64,000 nt of DNA from Paraspadella gotoi (Eukaryota > Chaetognatha). The position numbers and the translations under genes were made by a program. The stretch is from assembly GCA_051294375.1 (NCBI GenBank), contig CM119265.1, positions 3,625,620 to 3,689,619 on the forward strand, in the 5' to 3' direction. Below the pieces are notes generated by a model. That model saw only the letters and a list, made by a program, of their open reading frames with translations, searched no databases and had not been told where the DNA came from. Shown here piece by piece: positions 51,370 to 63,557 of this stretch. Position 1 is the stretch's first letter. Each line of letters opens with the position of its first letter.

Positions 51370-52681
51370 CTTCTCTTTTCTTTTTCTTTCTTTTTCTTTA
51401 ATACTTTCTCTTTTTTTGTAAAAGAGGCTTTTATTAGTTAATTTAACAATAAAAATTACTTGAAGAAAATAAAAGGTTAATTATTAAAAATAAAGCCATT
51501 TCGCTTATTTTTCCAAAGTTGCCATCATTTTTGTTTTCGTTTTCAAAGAATTAAAGCACAGAATAATTAACCCTTTTTTTTCACCAGTTGTCGTCGTCGT
51601 CGTCGTCGTCGTCAACTCGATTTTGTCCTTTTTTTTCTGCGCGCGAATTTCGTCACTAAAATTCGTTAAGATTTTCGCTAATTGGCGTCGCTTTGACGTC
51701 CAACGGGTAATAAAGGTCGCGTTTCGAAAAAAACAAAAGGCGAGAAGTGGAAACGAAAGGGAAACGAAATTAAAATTAAAAAAAAAAAGAAAAACAAAAA
51801 AAAACAAAAAAAAAAAAAAAAAAAAACAAACAAAGAAAAGAAATGCAAACCACAAATTACAAAGATTTAGTATCAATTTTTTATTTTCCCCTTTTTTACA
51901 AATTTGCGGTTGGTTTTTATAGACAGATCTCGTGAGAGAGAGAGAGGAAGAGAAAATAAAACTATAATATTAAACCTGAAAAAAAATGTTTAAAAACGAG
52001 TTGACATTAACTTCGAATATTTTCAAGAATTTAATCTTCACGAAACGTGAACGAAGCGTCGCTTGTGTAACGGAAAGGGAGAACGAAAGAAGAAAGGAAG
52101 AATGAAGACTAAAAAAAAAGCAAAAACGAGAGAGAGAAAAAAAAAAGAAAAAAGAAAAAAAAGCAAAAACGAGAGAGAGAAAAAAAAAGAAAAAAGAAAA
52201 AAAGCAAAAACGAGAGAGAGAAAGATCACGAAGAAAAGCGGGATCGATCCTGATCGTTGTTTTGTTGTTGTTGTTGTCGTCATCGCGGTGCGAAAGTATG
52301 AATAATCACGTGACATATCACCGGTTGAGCCCAGGCTAGAGAGAGAGTGAGACGAAGACAGAGAGAGAAAGAGCGAGCATTGCGTGGGCGTTACGTCGTA
52401 AAAAAATGGGCGGAGATAACATTTTTTGGGGGAGAGAGGAAGAGGGAGTGAGGGGGAAAGAAGGGAAGAGGAGGAGGGAGGAAGGAGATGGGGAGGAGAG
52501 AGAGTGGAAGGGGAGAGGGGGGAGGGAGGAAGGAGGAGGGGGGAGAGAGAGTGGAAGGGGAGAAGGGGGAGGAGGCAGAAGTTTGACGGAGCGTGTGGAG
52601 AAAATGAAGGGACTTAAAAATAGTGAAGAGAGATAAGAAGAGAAAGAGCAGGAAATATCGAAAATGTAAAAATATGATAAG

Positions 52682-52752
<71 letters not shown>

Positions 52753-52893
52753 GAGTCAGTTGAGGTCAAGAGGGCGAGAGGCAGTCGGGCAAAAGAGGTT
52801 GAGAGGATAAAGAGGATGAGAAAAGAGGGCGAGGAGAGAGAAGAGCAGAGAGACTAGGATGAGCAGGAGTTGAGAGGGCGCGTGGGCGAAGAT

Positions 52894-52965
<72 letters not shown>

Positions 52966-53247
52966 AAAGGAATGTGTTTTTAAAAACTCACTTGTTCCTC
53001 ATTAATGTTCATCACGATCGTTGCTTTTTTGTTTTTCAAACTCAACGGCAAAATATTCAAAATTCAAAGTTATAATTCATTAAACGAAAAAAGGTGAATG
53101 CCAAATCTAATTTTTCAACATCTACTGTATGTAAGAAAACAAATATGAAGATTTCTTTCAATCTCTTATTTAGTCTCTCTCACACATTCTCTCTCTCTCT
53201 CTCTCTCTGTCCACCCCACCCCCCCAAAACCGACTCCGTCTCCCTCT
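51370..53247. other. Low-complexity intergenic stretch
   Basis: Includes an A-rich tract (51,770-51,840), AAAAAGCAAAAACGAGAGAG repeats (52,100-52,225), a strongly purine-rich block (52,410-52,960) with GA microsatellites at 52,686-52,755 and 52,890-52,966, and a single TCACGTGAC near 52,307. No gene recognised. It probably holds the PDZ-gene promoter and the cytochrome c1 3' flank. Confidence 0.6.
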
Positions 53248-56147
53248 TTAATGTTTTCCACCCCCCGGCGCCTTGTGGTCATAAGTGGACGATCCTCTCG
53301 GGTTGTAGTAGAACATCTTCTGCGATTTGAGGAGCGACCAAACGTGTCTCTTTATGTAGAAGACGAAACCAGATAGGATGCATAGAACGCTGAGCGCCTT
53401 CATCGTTTTTCGTTTCCGGTCGTCGAATTCTGGTTCCGCCGCCCATCTATATTTTAAAAGGGAGAGGGGTAAGTTGAGAACAGATAAGTGCGAAAGAGGG
53501 AGCGCTGAGGTAAGTTCAGTCCTCTGCCCAAAAAACGCGCCATTTTTTTAACTTTGAGCAATTTGTTCGTATATTTTCAATCTAAAAACTGGGGAAGTAA
53601 GTATTTTAACATTGTGTTCTATGGTTGCTCCCTCTATTTACCGTAGACAACACAACCATTCCCGCAATTATTTGTTTGCTCTGTTTTCTTTTCAGAAAAA
53701 AAAAAAAAAAACATCTCCCTACCGGAAATAAAAAATAGAAAATAAAAATTGATTAAAGATTGAGATAAAGACGAAGTCTTTTACAATAATGATGATATTT
53801 TATTAAAAAATAGACATGTTTCGGCTTTACCTTTCAAGCCTTAATTAAGAAAAGATAGAAAAATATAAATCTAAACCAAAATGAAAAAAGTATAGTAAAA
53901 CTTTAAACGTCCTACGCCAACTTAGCCAATGATTTTAGCCTGCTCTGACCTCTAAAAGCAGCAGACGTCTTTCGCTAACTTAGCCAATGAGTTGGGCTTG
54001 CACTTACCTCAAAAAGCAGCAGACATCCTTGACCAACTGAGCCAAAGAGTTGGGCGTTCCGTCCTCGTATTCGACGGCCTCGGATGAGAGCGGAGGCGTC
54101 ATGGCGATCAGCCCGCCCGTCATGTATGGATTGTAGTACTGCCCGTCGCCGATCTCCATCTGGCGATTGAAAGAAAAGAGGAATGAATCAAACAGGAAAT
54201 CCAAAGTAAATCAAGTGAAATGATCGTACAAAAATCCAGAGTCGACGTCCGTAAAAATAGCGTGAGAAATTAATTATGCGTTCAGAGAAAATCGTGTGTA
54301 AATCACGATCAAAGTCTACTGAACTCGATCTGTCTGGGCTTGTCCATTGTCCAAGTAAAGTATGAGAGAAAAAGTTTGGTAAAAACCGGTAAGAGAAAGA
54401 GAGAAAGAGAGAGTTCGAACGAGTCGTACGGTCAATCAAAGTCCGGTAAACTCGTCAGTCCGACGAACTCGGTCTCTCGTCCTCCTTCCGTCAATCCGTC
54501 TCTCGGGCGGTCTGTCTTTATCTTCATTAATCAATCAAACGATCATTAATTCATTTCAATCCATCTATCAACCCCACATTTTCCTCGCCAAATCCCCGCC
54601 TAACTGACCCCGGCGGGCGGGTCGCGGTATCCCGTCAAGAGATGGAAGACGTAATCCTCTCCACCCTTTCGCGCAGAAGTGATGTAGCTGAGATCGGGCG
54701 GGATGGCGCCGTTGTTCGCCGCCTTCGCCGCGCTTTCGTTCTTGTAGGGATTGGGGAATCTAAGGAAGGTGAGAGTGAGAGGAAGGGTGGGGGCGAAGTG
54801 GGGAATAAAAGAGAAGGGCGAGGGAGATGGACATCTCTACAAGGTGACACACGACAGCCCGCCGCTAAAAAAAAATCGTCATTTGCAAACGTGCAAAGAT
54901 TTTTTTTAATCTGAAAAATCATTTATATATCCAAATTTCATATTGATTGGTTATGATTTGACTTGGCAATGAGCGGAGAAAAGACGATTTTTAAGGCAAC
55001 TTTTCTCTGCTCATTGCCAAGTCAAATCATAAGACATAACCAATCAATATGAAATTTGGATATATAAATGATTTAGGTCTTTACTATAGAAAAAATCTTT
55101 CAGATGAAAAACATTTTTGCACGTTTGCAAATTATTTTTTTTAACGGCGGGCTGTCGTGTGTCACCTTGTATGCTTGCAAGCCTTTCGCTCAGCTTGCCA
55201 GGCCTTTCTCTCAGCTTGCCTTTCTTTCTGCTTGCCAGACCTTTCTCTCGGCTTGCCAAGCCTTTCGCTCAGCTTGCCAGGCTTTCTCTCAGCTTGCCAA
55301 GCCTTTCTCTCTGATTGCCAGACCTTTCTCTCAGCTTGCCAGGCCTCACTCATTTCCCCAATCAACTCTTTGTCCTCGCCTGTTCTTGAGCTTGCCAGGC
55401 CTCAATCATTTCCCCAAATCAACTCTTTGTCCTCGCCTGTCTCTGAGCTTGCCAGGCCTCACTCATTTCCCCAATCAACTCTTGTCCTCGCCTGTCTCTG
55501 AGCTTGCCAGGCCTCACTCATTTCTCCGATAAACTCTTTGTCCTCGCCTGTCACTGAGCTTAACTCACCAATCCCCGCCCTCTTCTCGCCTGTCGCTCAG
55601 TTTGCCAGGCCTCTCAAACATCTCGCCCTCTTCGTTCGGCCCGTCCTCAATCATGGCTTCCTCCGCGATCGCTTTCGCCTCCGACTCCGAATGAGTCACG
55701 TTCACCAAATTCCGATAGCACAGGAAACGCATGGAGTGACAGGCCGAGCACACCTCGCGGTAAACCTGCCAGTCAAAAAGTAGGAAGAAAAATCATTGTT
55801 GTGGATCAAAAAAAAAACAAATAAACAAAAAACAGAAGAGATTAAGGGGTAAAGAGACGTTCTCCTTCGTCAGCTGTGGCAATTGAGACCGTCTTTAAAC
55901 AAAATCCGGAAGTGAGCCACGCCCACAAGCGACATGAGCCACGCCCACAAGCGACATGTCACACCTGGTATCCCCTCCGGACGGAGTGATGATCCAGACT
56001 GTTGAACCAACCGCTGTGAGGCCAGTGAAGCGACGGAGGTTGGACGCAGTCGTCGGCGCTGACGAAGGAACGCGGCGCTGCGGCGGCGACTACGGCGGCG
56101 CCGACGGAGGCAGCGACGACGCCGCACTTGAACAAACGCGTCGACAT
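53248..56147 (-). CDS. CYC1: Cytochrome c1, haem protein of complex III
   Basis: Exons 56,147-55,965, 55,765-55,590, 54,759-54,609, 54,159-54,008 and 53,446-53,248. Exon 1 gives a short Ala-rich N-terminus ([19 protein letters not shown]) and [20 protein letters not shown]. Exon 2 has the haem-binding [15 protein letters not shown] and [17 protein letters not shown]; exon 3 [22 protein letters not shown] and [19 protein letters not shown]; exon 4 [17 protein letters not shown] with the axial Met, and [17 protein letters not shown]; exon 5 [13 protein letters not shown] and the C-terminal membrane helix. It carries electrons from the Rieske protein to cytochrome c in the inner mitochondrial membrane. 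Exon 2 ends at an apparent GC donor (GACAG|GCGAGA). Introns 2 and 4 start with junction repeats. An additional upstream presequence exon cannot be excluded. Confidence 0.92.
53890..54055 (-). repeat. Tandem copies of CYC1 exon 4 end plus donor
   Basis: On the minus strand the last 48 bases of exon 4 and its donor (CTGCTTTTTGAG|GTAAGT) are followed by a 58-bp copy at 53,999-53,942 (CTGCTGCTTTTAGAG|GTCAGA) and a partial third copy to about 53,900 (ATTGGCTAAGTTGGCGTAGG). The copies are diverged, so this duplication is old. Confidence 0.85.
54840..55169. mobile_element. 330-bp palindromic MITE with TA target duplication
   Basis: Terminal inverted repeats begin CAAGGTGACACACGACAGCC and end with its complement; the similarity continues inward so the whole element is nearly one long hairpin, with arms meeting near 55,000. 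It is flanked by TA at 54,838-54,839 and 55,170-55,171, the target duplication of Tc1/mariner-type elements. It sits in CYC1 intron 2 directly beside the junction minisatellite and encodes nothing. Confidence 0.85.
55175..55625 (-). repeat. CYC1 exon 2 junction minisatellite
   Basis: Next to exon 2 there are about four 56-bp units (minus strand GAGGCCTGGCAAGCTCAGAG followed by ACAGGCGAGGAC), each repeating the exon end (codons for RPGKLS) and the GC-type donor ACAG|GCGAG. Further into the intron they give way to about nine shorter units of about 21 bp (GAAAGGCTTGGCAAGCTGAG). Confidence 0.88.
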
Positions 56148-56553
56148 CGAGAGATCGAAAAGGATTTTCCCTTTTTTTTTTTATCTTTTGTTTTCTCTTG
56201 TTTACGAGATAAGAACGAAACGCGATATCAATCGATTCTAAAAATAATCTACAGACGATCACAAACTAAAATTGATGAAGCCACTGCGATCGATCGTAAA
56301 TCAAGAAAGTTGACGAAAAAACTACAGATATTTGACTCCAACTAACTAACTATATAATTAGATCACTCCTAGATAATTATCTGAAAGAGATACAAATTAG
56401 GAAGAAAGAAAATTAGCAACGATTATTATATGAGAGAATAATACTATAATGTAATAGCGATCTCAGTAAATTTTGCAAATAAATAAATAAATAAATCAAT
56501 CAATCATATTAAGGTTAAAAGGTATAAAACGATTTCTTTTCATCCGGAGATAT

Positions 56554-56555
<2 letters not shown>

Positions 56556-56622
<67 letters not shown>
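56556..56622. repeat. AATC microsatellite
   Basis: About 16 AATC units immediately downstream of the ASB stop codon. A second AATC tract lies at 63,477-63,560 in the same gene. Confidence 0.95.
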
Positions 56623-56628
56623 CAATTT

Positions 56629-59600
56629 TCAAACGTATTCGTCTCCGTAGTTGAGCAACTTGAGTTTCGTCTCCGACTTTATTGCTGCGTCGATCCCTTT
56701 GCTTGTTCGGGGAAGATCCTGATTTTGGAATATCTATTTATTTATTTATCTATTTGTCTATTAATTTAACAGTGTAAATTACAATTTAAAAACACAACAA
56801 TTTTGTTTTCTTTTCTTTTCTCTACTTTACTTTACTTTACTTTTCCTATCTTTTCTTTTCTTTTCTTTTCTTTTCTTTTCTTTTCTTTTCTTTTCTTTTG
56901 CTTTTCTTATCCCTTCTTTTCTTATCCCTTTTTTATTTTCTTTTCCTTTCTTTTCCCTTCTTTTCCCTTTTTTCTTTTCTTTTCTTTTCTTTTCTTTTCT
57001 TTTCTTTTCTTTACTTTACTTTACTTTACTTTACTTTACTTTACTTTACTTTACTTTACTTTACTTTTCTTTTCTTATCCCTCTTTTATTTTCTTTTCCC
57101 TTCTTTTCCCTTTTTTCTTTTCTTTTCTTTTCTTTTCTTTCTTTTCTTTTCTTTTCTTTTCTTTTCTTTTCTTTTCTTTTCTTTTCTTTTCTTTTCTTTT
57201 CTTTTCTTTTCTTTTCTTTTATTTTCTTTTCCCTTCTTTTCCCTTTTTTTCTTTTCCTTTCTTTTCCCTTCTTTTCTTTTCTTTTCTTTTCCCTTCTTTC
57301 TTTTTCTTTTCTTTTCTTATCATCACCTTGAGCAAGAGAAAGTCTTTGACGAAAGGCCAAACTTCCATCTTTTCAACCATCGTCGTTATTGAAGTCGTCG
57401 TCGTCGTCGTCGTCGTCTTCATATTTTCCTTTAGTCGACGTCTAATCGTGTCGCGAGATAGATGGCGCAAGGAATGGACTTCGGGTTTGAAATTCTGGAG
57501 TGGATGCCGTAAATGCCGTAAATAGTGTCAACAGTATTACCAATATTTAACCATGAGGGAACGGATCGGTCAAGTGTCATTCTACAAAGATTCGACCCTT
57601 ACCAAAATGGTGAGGTAGAGATCCCGGTGCCAGATAAAGCGCTCGTCGGCGTTCGGGTTGTTCAGTCTCACCCACTCTTCCTTAGTAACGTCGATGCCCG
57701 CTAGGAGGAACTGAAATCGGGAAAGTGAAAACAAAAGTGAATCGTTACAATAACGATTCATAGCTGAGAATATTACTTATTAACATTTTACTATTATCTT
57801 ATTAAACCTGAGGTCAATAATTTCTCACTATTATTTCGTTAATTCATAACACAATTTAAAACTTGAGTTTGTATAAAAATGTAACTCCGCCCCCTGAAAT
57901 TAACCCGATTTACCTGAACCACCGTGTTGACTTTTCTCCGTTGCCATGCCGACCGCAGAGGCGTCATATCTAAATAAAGTGCACACGTTTTCAATGTGAT
58001 TGTCGTCGTCTTCAGGCCTAACTCACTCGAACTCACCCGTTCCAGCGGGACAATGGTATAAATTAGCTCCCGCTTCAACGAGGAAACCTTAAAAGACAAT
58101 CAGTTTGATGTCAATTTGAATTTGAGCCATCCACCTCCCTCCAATTTAAGCCATCCACCTCCCCAAACTCACTCCCCCAATCTAACTCCAATCTTTACCC
58201 TCAGACACCCTTATCCTTACCCGAAGCCTCGAGATTGTCGGCGTTGGCCTGTCGCGCCGTCCAGACGAGAGGCGTCTCTCCATTTATCGTCTCCAACTCA
58301 AGATCGGCGCCGAACCGAACGAGATGTTCCAAGCAGGCGGAGGATGGGAGCTGACAGGCCTTGTGGATGGGAGCCAGGCCGTGACTGAATAAAAAGAAGG
58401 GAAATGCTCTCTTTCATAGTTTATGAGACTCGGGGTAATAGGACAAATTCACAGTCTTGTCTAGACTTTATTAAATGGATAACCCTAATAGGATAATAGG
58501 ACAAAGTCACAGTCTAGTCTAGACGCATAGCCCTAATAGGATAATAGGACAAAGTCAGTCTAGTCTAGACTTCTTTAAACAGATAACCCTAACAGGATAA
58601 TAGGACGAAGTCACAGTCATTACACGGATAATCTTCATAGGAGAATAGGACAAGTCTACAAAGGCTCCATAAATTTAAGTCTATAAGGCTACCCTGCGAA
58701 TAGACTTCTTGTTGGACGGAGCTTTCATGGACGTGAATTCGCTGACCCATTAGCTTTTTACGACCTTAAATGAGTTCTGAACCGATATAATTTTAAACTA
58801 TGTGACTGTATGTACTATTTGTATTCGAGAATTGCCTAAGTTCACCCCGCCTCTAAGCATCAACTCTGGGGGGAGGAAATGTCCTTTTATTAAGTGGAGA
58901 GTGAGGTAACAGAGTAGAGTGTTTTCTGGATGATATTTTGTTAACGGCAAGCTTCGATTTGATTCTCTGATTTAGTACTATATTAGCCATGATAAATTCA
59001 TATACATTGGGTCATTGATCATATTTCAAAAATACTTTTGGAAAATAACAACAATATCATTGAAAAAAAAATTTTCTTCAAGAATTCGCCTCCTTCTTCT
59101 CACAAGATGAGTTTGCCATACACAGATTCCTTCGTGCTCGGTTCCACGTACTTGTCACCTCCTCGTCGCCGCATCAGTCAGTGTTTCTTTTCGTAATCTT
59201 TTATCAATAACGATTTGGTGAAACTTGGCTTACTTGACGCTTTTTACAAACGATAGAGGTCAAATGGGTACCAGTACGCATTTTGATAATGGGTACCAGT
59301 ACGCATTTTCCCGTTTTTGTCTTTATAAACCCAGACATTAGAAAGACAGAGACAGAAAAAAGATATAATCAAGATTCTTTACGAGTTGATAAGTCAATTT
59401 GCATCGATGAAAGTATTAGTTTTCATAAATACTTTTATGCTCAAAAGTTCGTAACTTTGTATCCACTAAAATCAATCAATCAATCAATCCCTGATCGGCA
59501 ATCATCTTCGAGTTGGTTTGAATATTTTTCATCATTTCACTCCAACTTTCGTTTCTCTCCTCTGCCGCAACATCGCCTGCAGCAACATCTGCAGCAGCGG

Positions 59601-60028
59601 ATGGAACAGCAGACGCACAACGCGAAGCAGCAGGCGACGACGGCGCCGATGACGACGACGACGTCCAACAGCAAAAACTGAATCCAGTTGAGTTGCAAAG
59701 ATTTGGGTTTGAGGTGATCCGGTTTTGGATGGCGCAGGAGATATTCCATCCACCAAACAGCCCTGTATACAAGTTATTTTATTATATTAATTTTTTCAAA
59801 ATTTTAATATTTCAATTTCTTTTTTTTTAAATTAAATCCTTACATTGTACATAAATAATTGAAAGTAAACTTTATTAATTACCTGTCAACGGGTTTTTCT
59901 ATCTGGTCGAGAAACGTCTTTTGTTTTTTCTTGACCGTTTCTCTCAAAGTGTCGTTTCGTATCGCTTCCACCAGGGTTGATCGGAAGGACTCCTCTAGAT
60001 TTAAAAACAAAAGGGAATCGATGATAAT

Positions 60029-60121
<93 letters not shown>

Positions 60122-60328
60122 ACTCTCTCTCTCACTCTCTCTTTCTCACCTGTGATATTTCCAAGATCAAGTCTTTTTCCAAAGTTTCCTCTGACCGCGA
60201 TGTCAACATTAGAAAATTGATCAGCATTAATTGGAACTCCGACGAGGACCACTCCGTGACAAAGACATTCTATGAGGCTCAAGAGTCCGCAATGAGTCAC
60301 AAAAGCTAAAAGAAAATTTAATTTAATC

Positions 60329-60424
<96 letters not shown>

Positions 60425-63400
60425 TATTATCATCATCCACCTTTAGCGTTCGGGTGCGACATCAGCGCCTGTTGCGGAATCCACGGGACGAGCAAGAGGT
60501 TGTCGGAAACGCCGTTCGTCGGCGGCGGCGCGTCCCACTTGACGACGAACTTGAGCGGCGCCAAAGATGCGAAGACTTTGAAGAGAACGTCGATCTTTGG
60601 TGGCGGGATCGAACTTATCTTGAGAGTGGATCCAAAGGACATGAGAACGAACCCTGCGAGAAAAGCTTAAGTCTTTATTTTGTTGTTATATTTTATAATA
60701 AAAATTAACAAATTAACCTTTTAATTATTGTGTTGTATGGAACCTATTGTTTTATTTTTCTTTTGCTGTCGCGCAGCAATTTTAGGTAATTTTCCGTAAT
60801 TTTAGATTTAGTTGTTTAGTTGTTGAGATAATTTTCCTACCTTCAACAGCAGAATCGACGAAGCGCTTCACATCCAGAGGTTCGACGTCTTCACCATGAA
60901 CGCAATGGATTCCACCAATTGGAATCGCGTTGGGCAACATCGGTCGGGCTCCGTGGATGCTGCAAGATTGCAAGATTGCGGCACAGAACCCAAGAGAAAT
61001 CGGTGCTCAGTTATCGCTTACCTAGGGTGAGTGTTGAGCAACTGCAACGCCATCTTTGCCTCTGCATCAACGACGTGTTCTTGCTGCAGATCCAGGCCGA
61101 GTATTTTCCGACTCTCCTGAAAGCGATCGTCGAAGAATCGGCCGGTGCTCCACATCAAGTAGACGTATTTGATTGAATTGATCAATCGATGCTCGAAGGT
61201 GAGGTCGTGGTAATTGGACAGGGTCGCTTGAAAAAGGTAAGTGAGAAATTCCATTTTAGTAAAAATTAATCTATACATATTTCGCATTAAAATAAAATGT
61301 TGTAATGTGAGGTAACGAGGTATGCTCACGAGGGATGTAACTAGGTATGCTCACGAGGGATGTAACTAGGATTGGACGGATTTCCGGTGTTTGTCGCTAG
61401 AAAAGTTGAATGCCCGTGAGGAACGAAGCCCACGAGCGAAGAGTTGAAGACTTTGGCTAAATTGTAGCCGCAAACGTTGAGGGGCGTGACGACGACGACC
61501 GCGTCGAAAGTACGGCAACGCTCCGTGCCGGAGAAGTCGGCGTTGCGGTCGCAGTCGCGCTGCCGGTTGACGAGCTCTTCCATCCTCTCGCTCTTGAGGC
61601 CGATCAAGCAGCTCTCCGAAAGTTTAACGTTGACGTCGAGTTTTATCATTATCTAAGGTTGGAATATAATTTCAGAATGAGCCACCCCGTCACGACGAAA
61701 GAAACTTCGTGATGAACCTTGGAATTGCTCTTTACTTTATGACTTTATGGAACCTCACCCACAAATTCTTCATTTCCTTCCACAATTCAGTCCCGCCTTC
61801 CGTCTCTTCCTCCGAAAAGATCATCTTAGACCAGACATCGACGAATTTCGCGTATAAATTTTCATTCTTCAAATGTTCGTAGTTGGGAAAATCGAGGAGT
61901 CTTTTGTTCGGAAAAGGAGACGCGACGACGACTCGGTGACCGCGCAGCACCAGCGCCTCTACCAGCGGAGCAGCGGAGATGTCCATGCTGCGGAGCACGG
62001 AGGGCAGGTAGAAGAGGAAGCTGCCGGTGGAGGAAGATGAGGAAGAAGAAGAGGAGGAGGAAGAGGAAGAAGAAGAGGAGGATGAGAATGAACTTGGTCC
62101 AACGTTGTCGACTGATGAAGAAACTTTGCTGTCATTTGGTGATTCTTTTGTCGATTCACTTTTCACTGTTGACGCTGTTGTCGGCTGAACTTTCACTGAT
62201 GATTCTGCGATCGTTTTGTATTTCACTGGTGATGCTGTTGCATGTTGAGTTTTCTCTGATGATTCACGATTGACTGGTGATTCTGAGGTAGATTCACGTT
62301 TTACTGTCGGCGGAGTCACAGTTTGTGAAGAGGATTTCATCGCTTGCGATTTTGTCCAAACGATGAGAAGTGAAAAGCAAAGGACGAATGGAATTTTTAT
62401 TCTCATCTTCATCCTGGCAGATTAACTATTAATCAGTTAATTCCCAGTTAAAATCTCTTGATCGATATTTTATATAACCAAAAAAATTACGAATAAAAAA
62501 AACAAAAATACCGCAATATTTATTCTGAGTACAAATTGAAAGCAAATCTGAGGATAGATTTTCATTCTTCACCGATAAGCGCTATCTCCTATCAAAGTCT
62601 TTCACAGACTCACGACTCACGTGAAACCAGTTTAGTACCAACGATAAAATCATATTGAATTAGGAGGTTAAACTTAAAACCAGAGTCTGGACCAGACTGT
62701 CTTCTTTGCGAGCTGATTAAAATAATCTTTTACATTGGGTATTGTTGTTAAATTCTTATTGGAAAAGTAAATTAAATAGCTATCGAAAAACCCTTTTTGT
62801 ATTTTAGTTAAAAAATAAAAGAACAGCGAAGAGTTTTTTTCAATTCGTGAAACTGTTTTTGTATCAACTTAGATTATGACATAACGTAAAAAAACGTTTA
62901 GTCGCAGTTAAATACACATAATTTATGTGTATTTAACTTTTTTCACTCGACAAAAAAAAATCGAATTTATTTTAAACTTTTTAAATTGAATTATTGTAAA
63001 ATCAAATTACATTTTGTGGTGAGAAGTTTCCTGAATGCATTTTGATAAATCTCCCATGTTTAGTCAAAAAGTTTTTAACTAATCTGCTGCGAAATAGCGA
63101 GTCTGATTATAAAAGACTACTCAATTACTCAGAATTAATCGCTGTACCTAAGACGTAGACTTTAAATAAAATCCGATTTTTTTGTAGCGACTGAAGATTT
63201 AATCTTTATCCTACTACTAATCCACTTTTCACATTGAATTCGGTCCCAAAATTTGAATTTTATTTTTGCGGGATCTCAAACCCCAAATGACTTGTTGACC
63301 TTTCCCTCCTATCGTGACTTGACCCTCGTGACCTGACTCTCTTGACCTCACCTGTCGAAGACGTCGGTTTTGGCGCCGAACATGAGGAGCAACTCCACCA

Positions 63401-63477
63401 GTTCTGGAGTTTCTCTGACGCATGCGCGATGGAGCGGAGTCGATCGATGATAGTCGGAGAGATTAGGGTTCGCCTTT

Positions 63478-63557
<80 letters not shown>

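Noticed and set aside
56803-57525. Long Phe/Ser-rich frame of 240 codons
   Set aside because: Translation of the CTTTT microsatellite on the strand opposite to the ASB gene.
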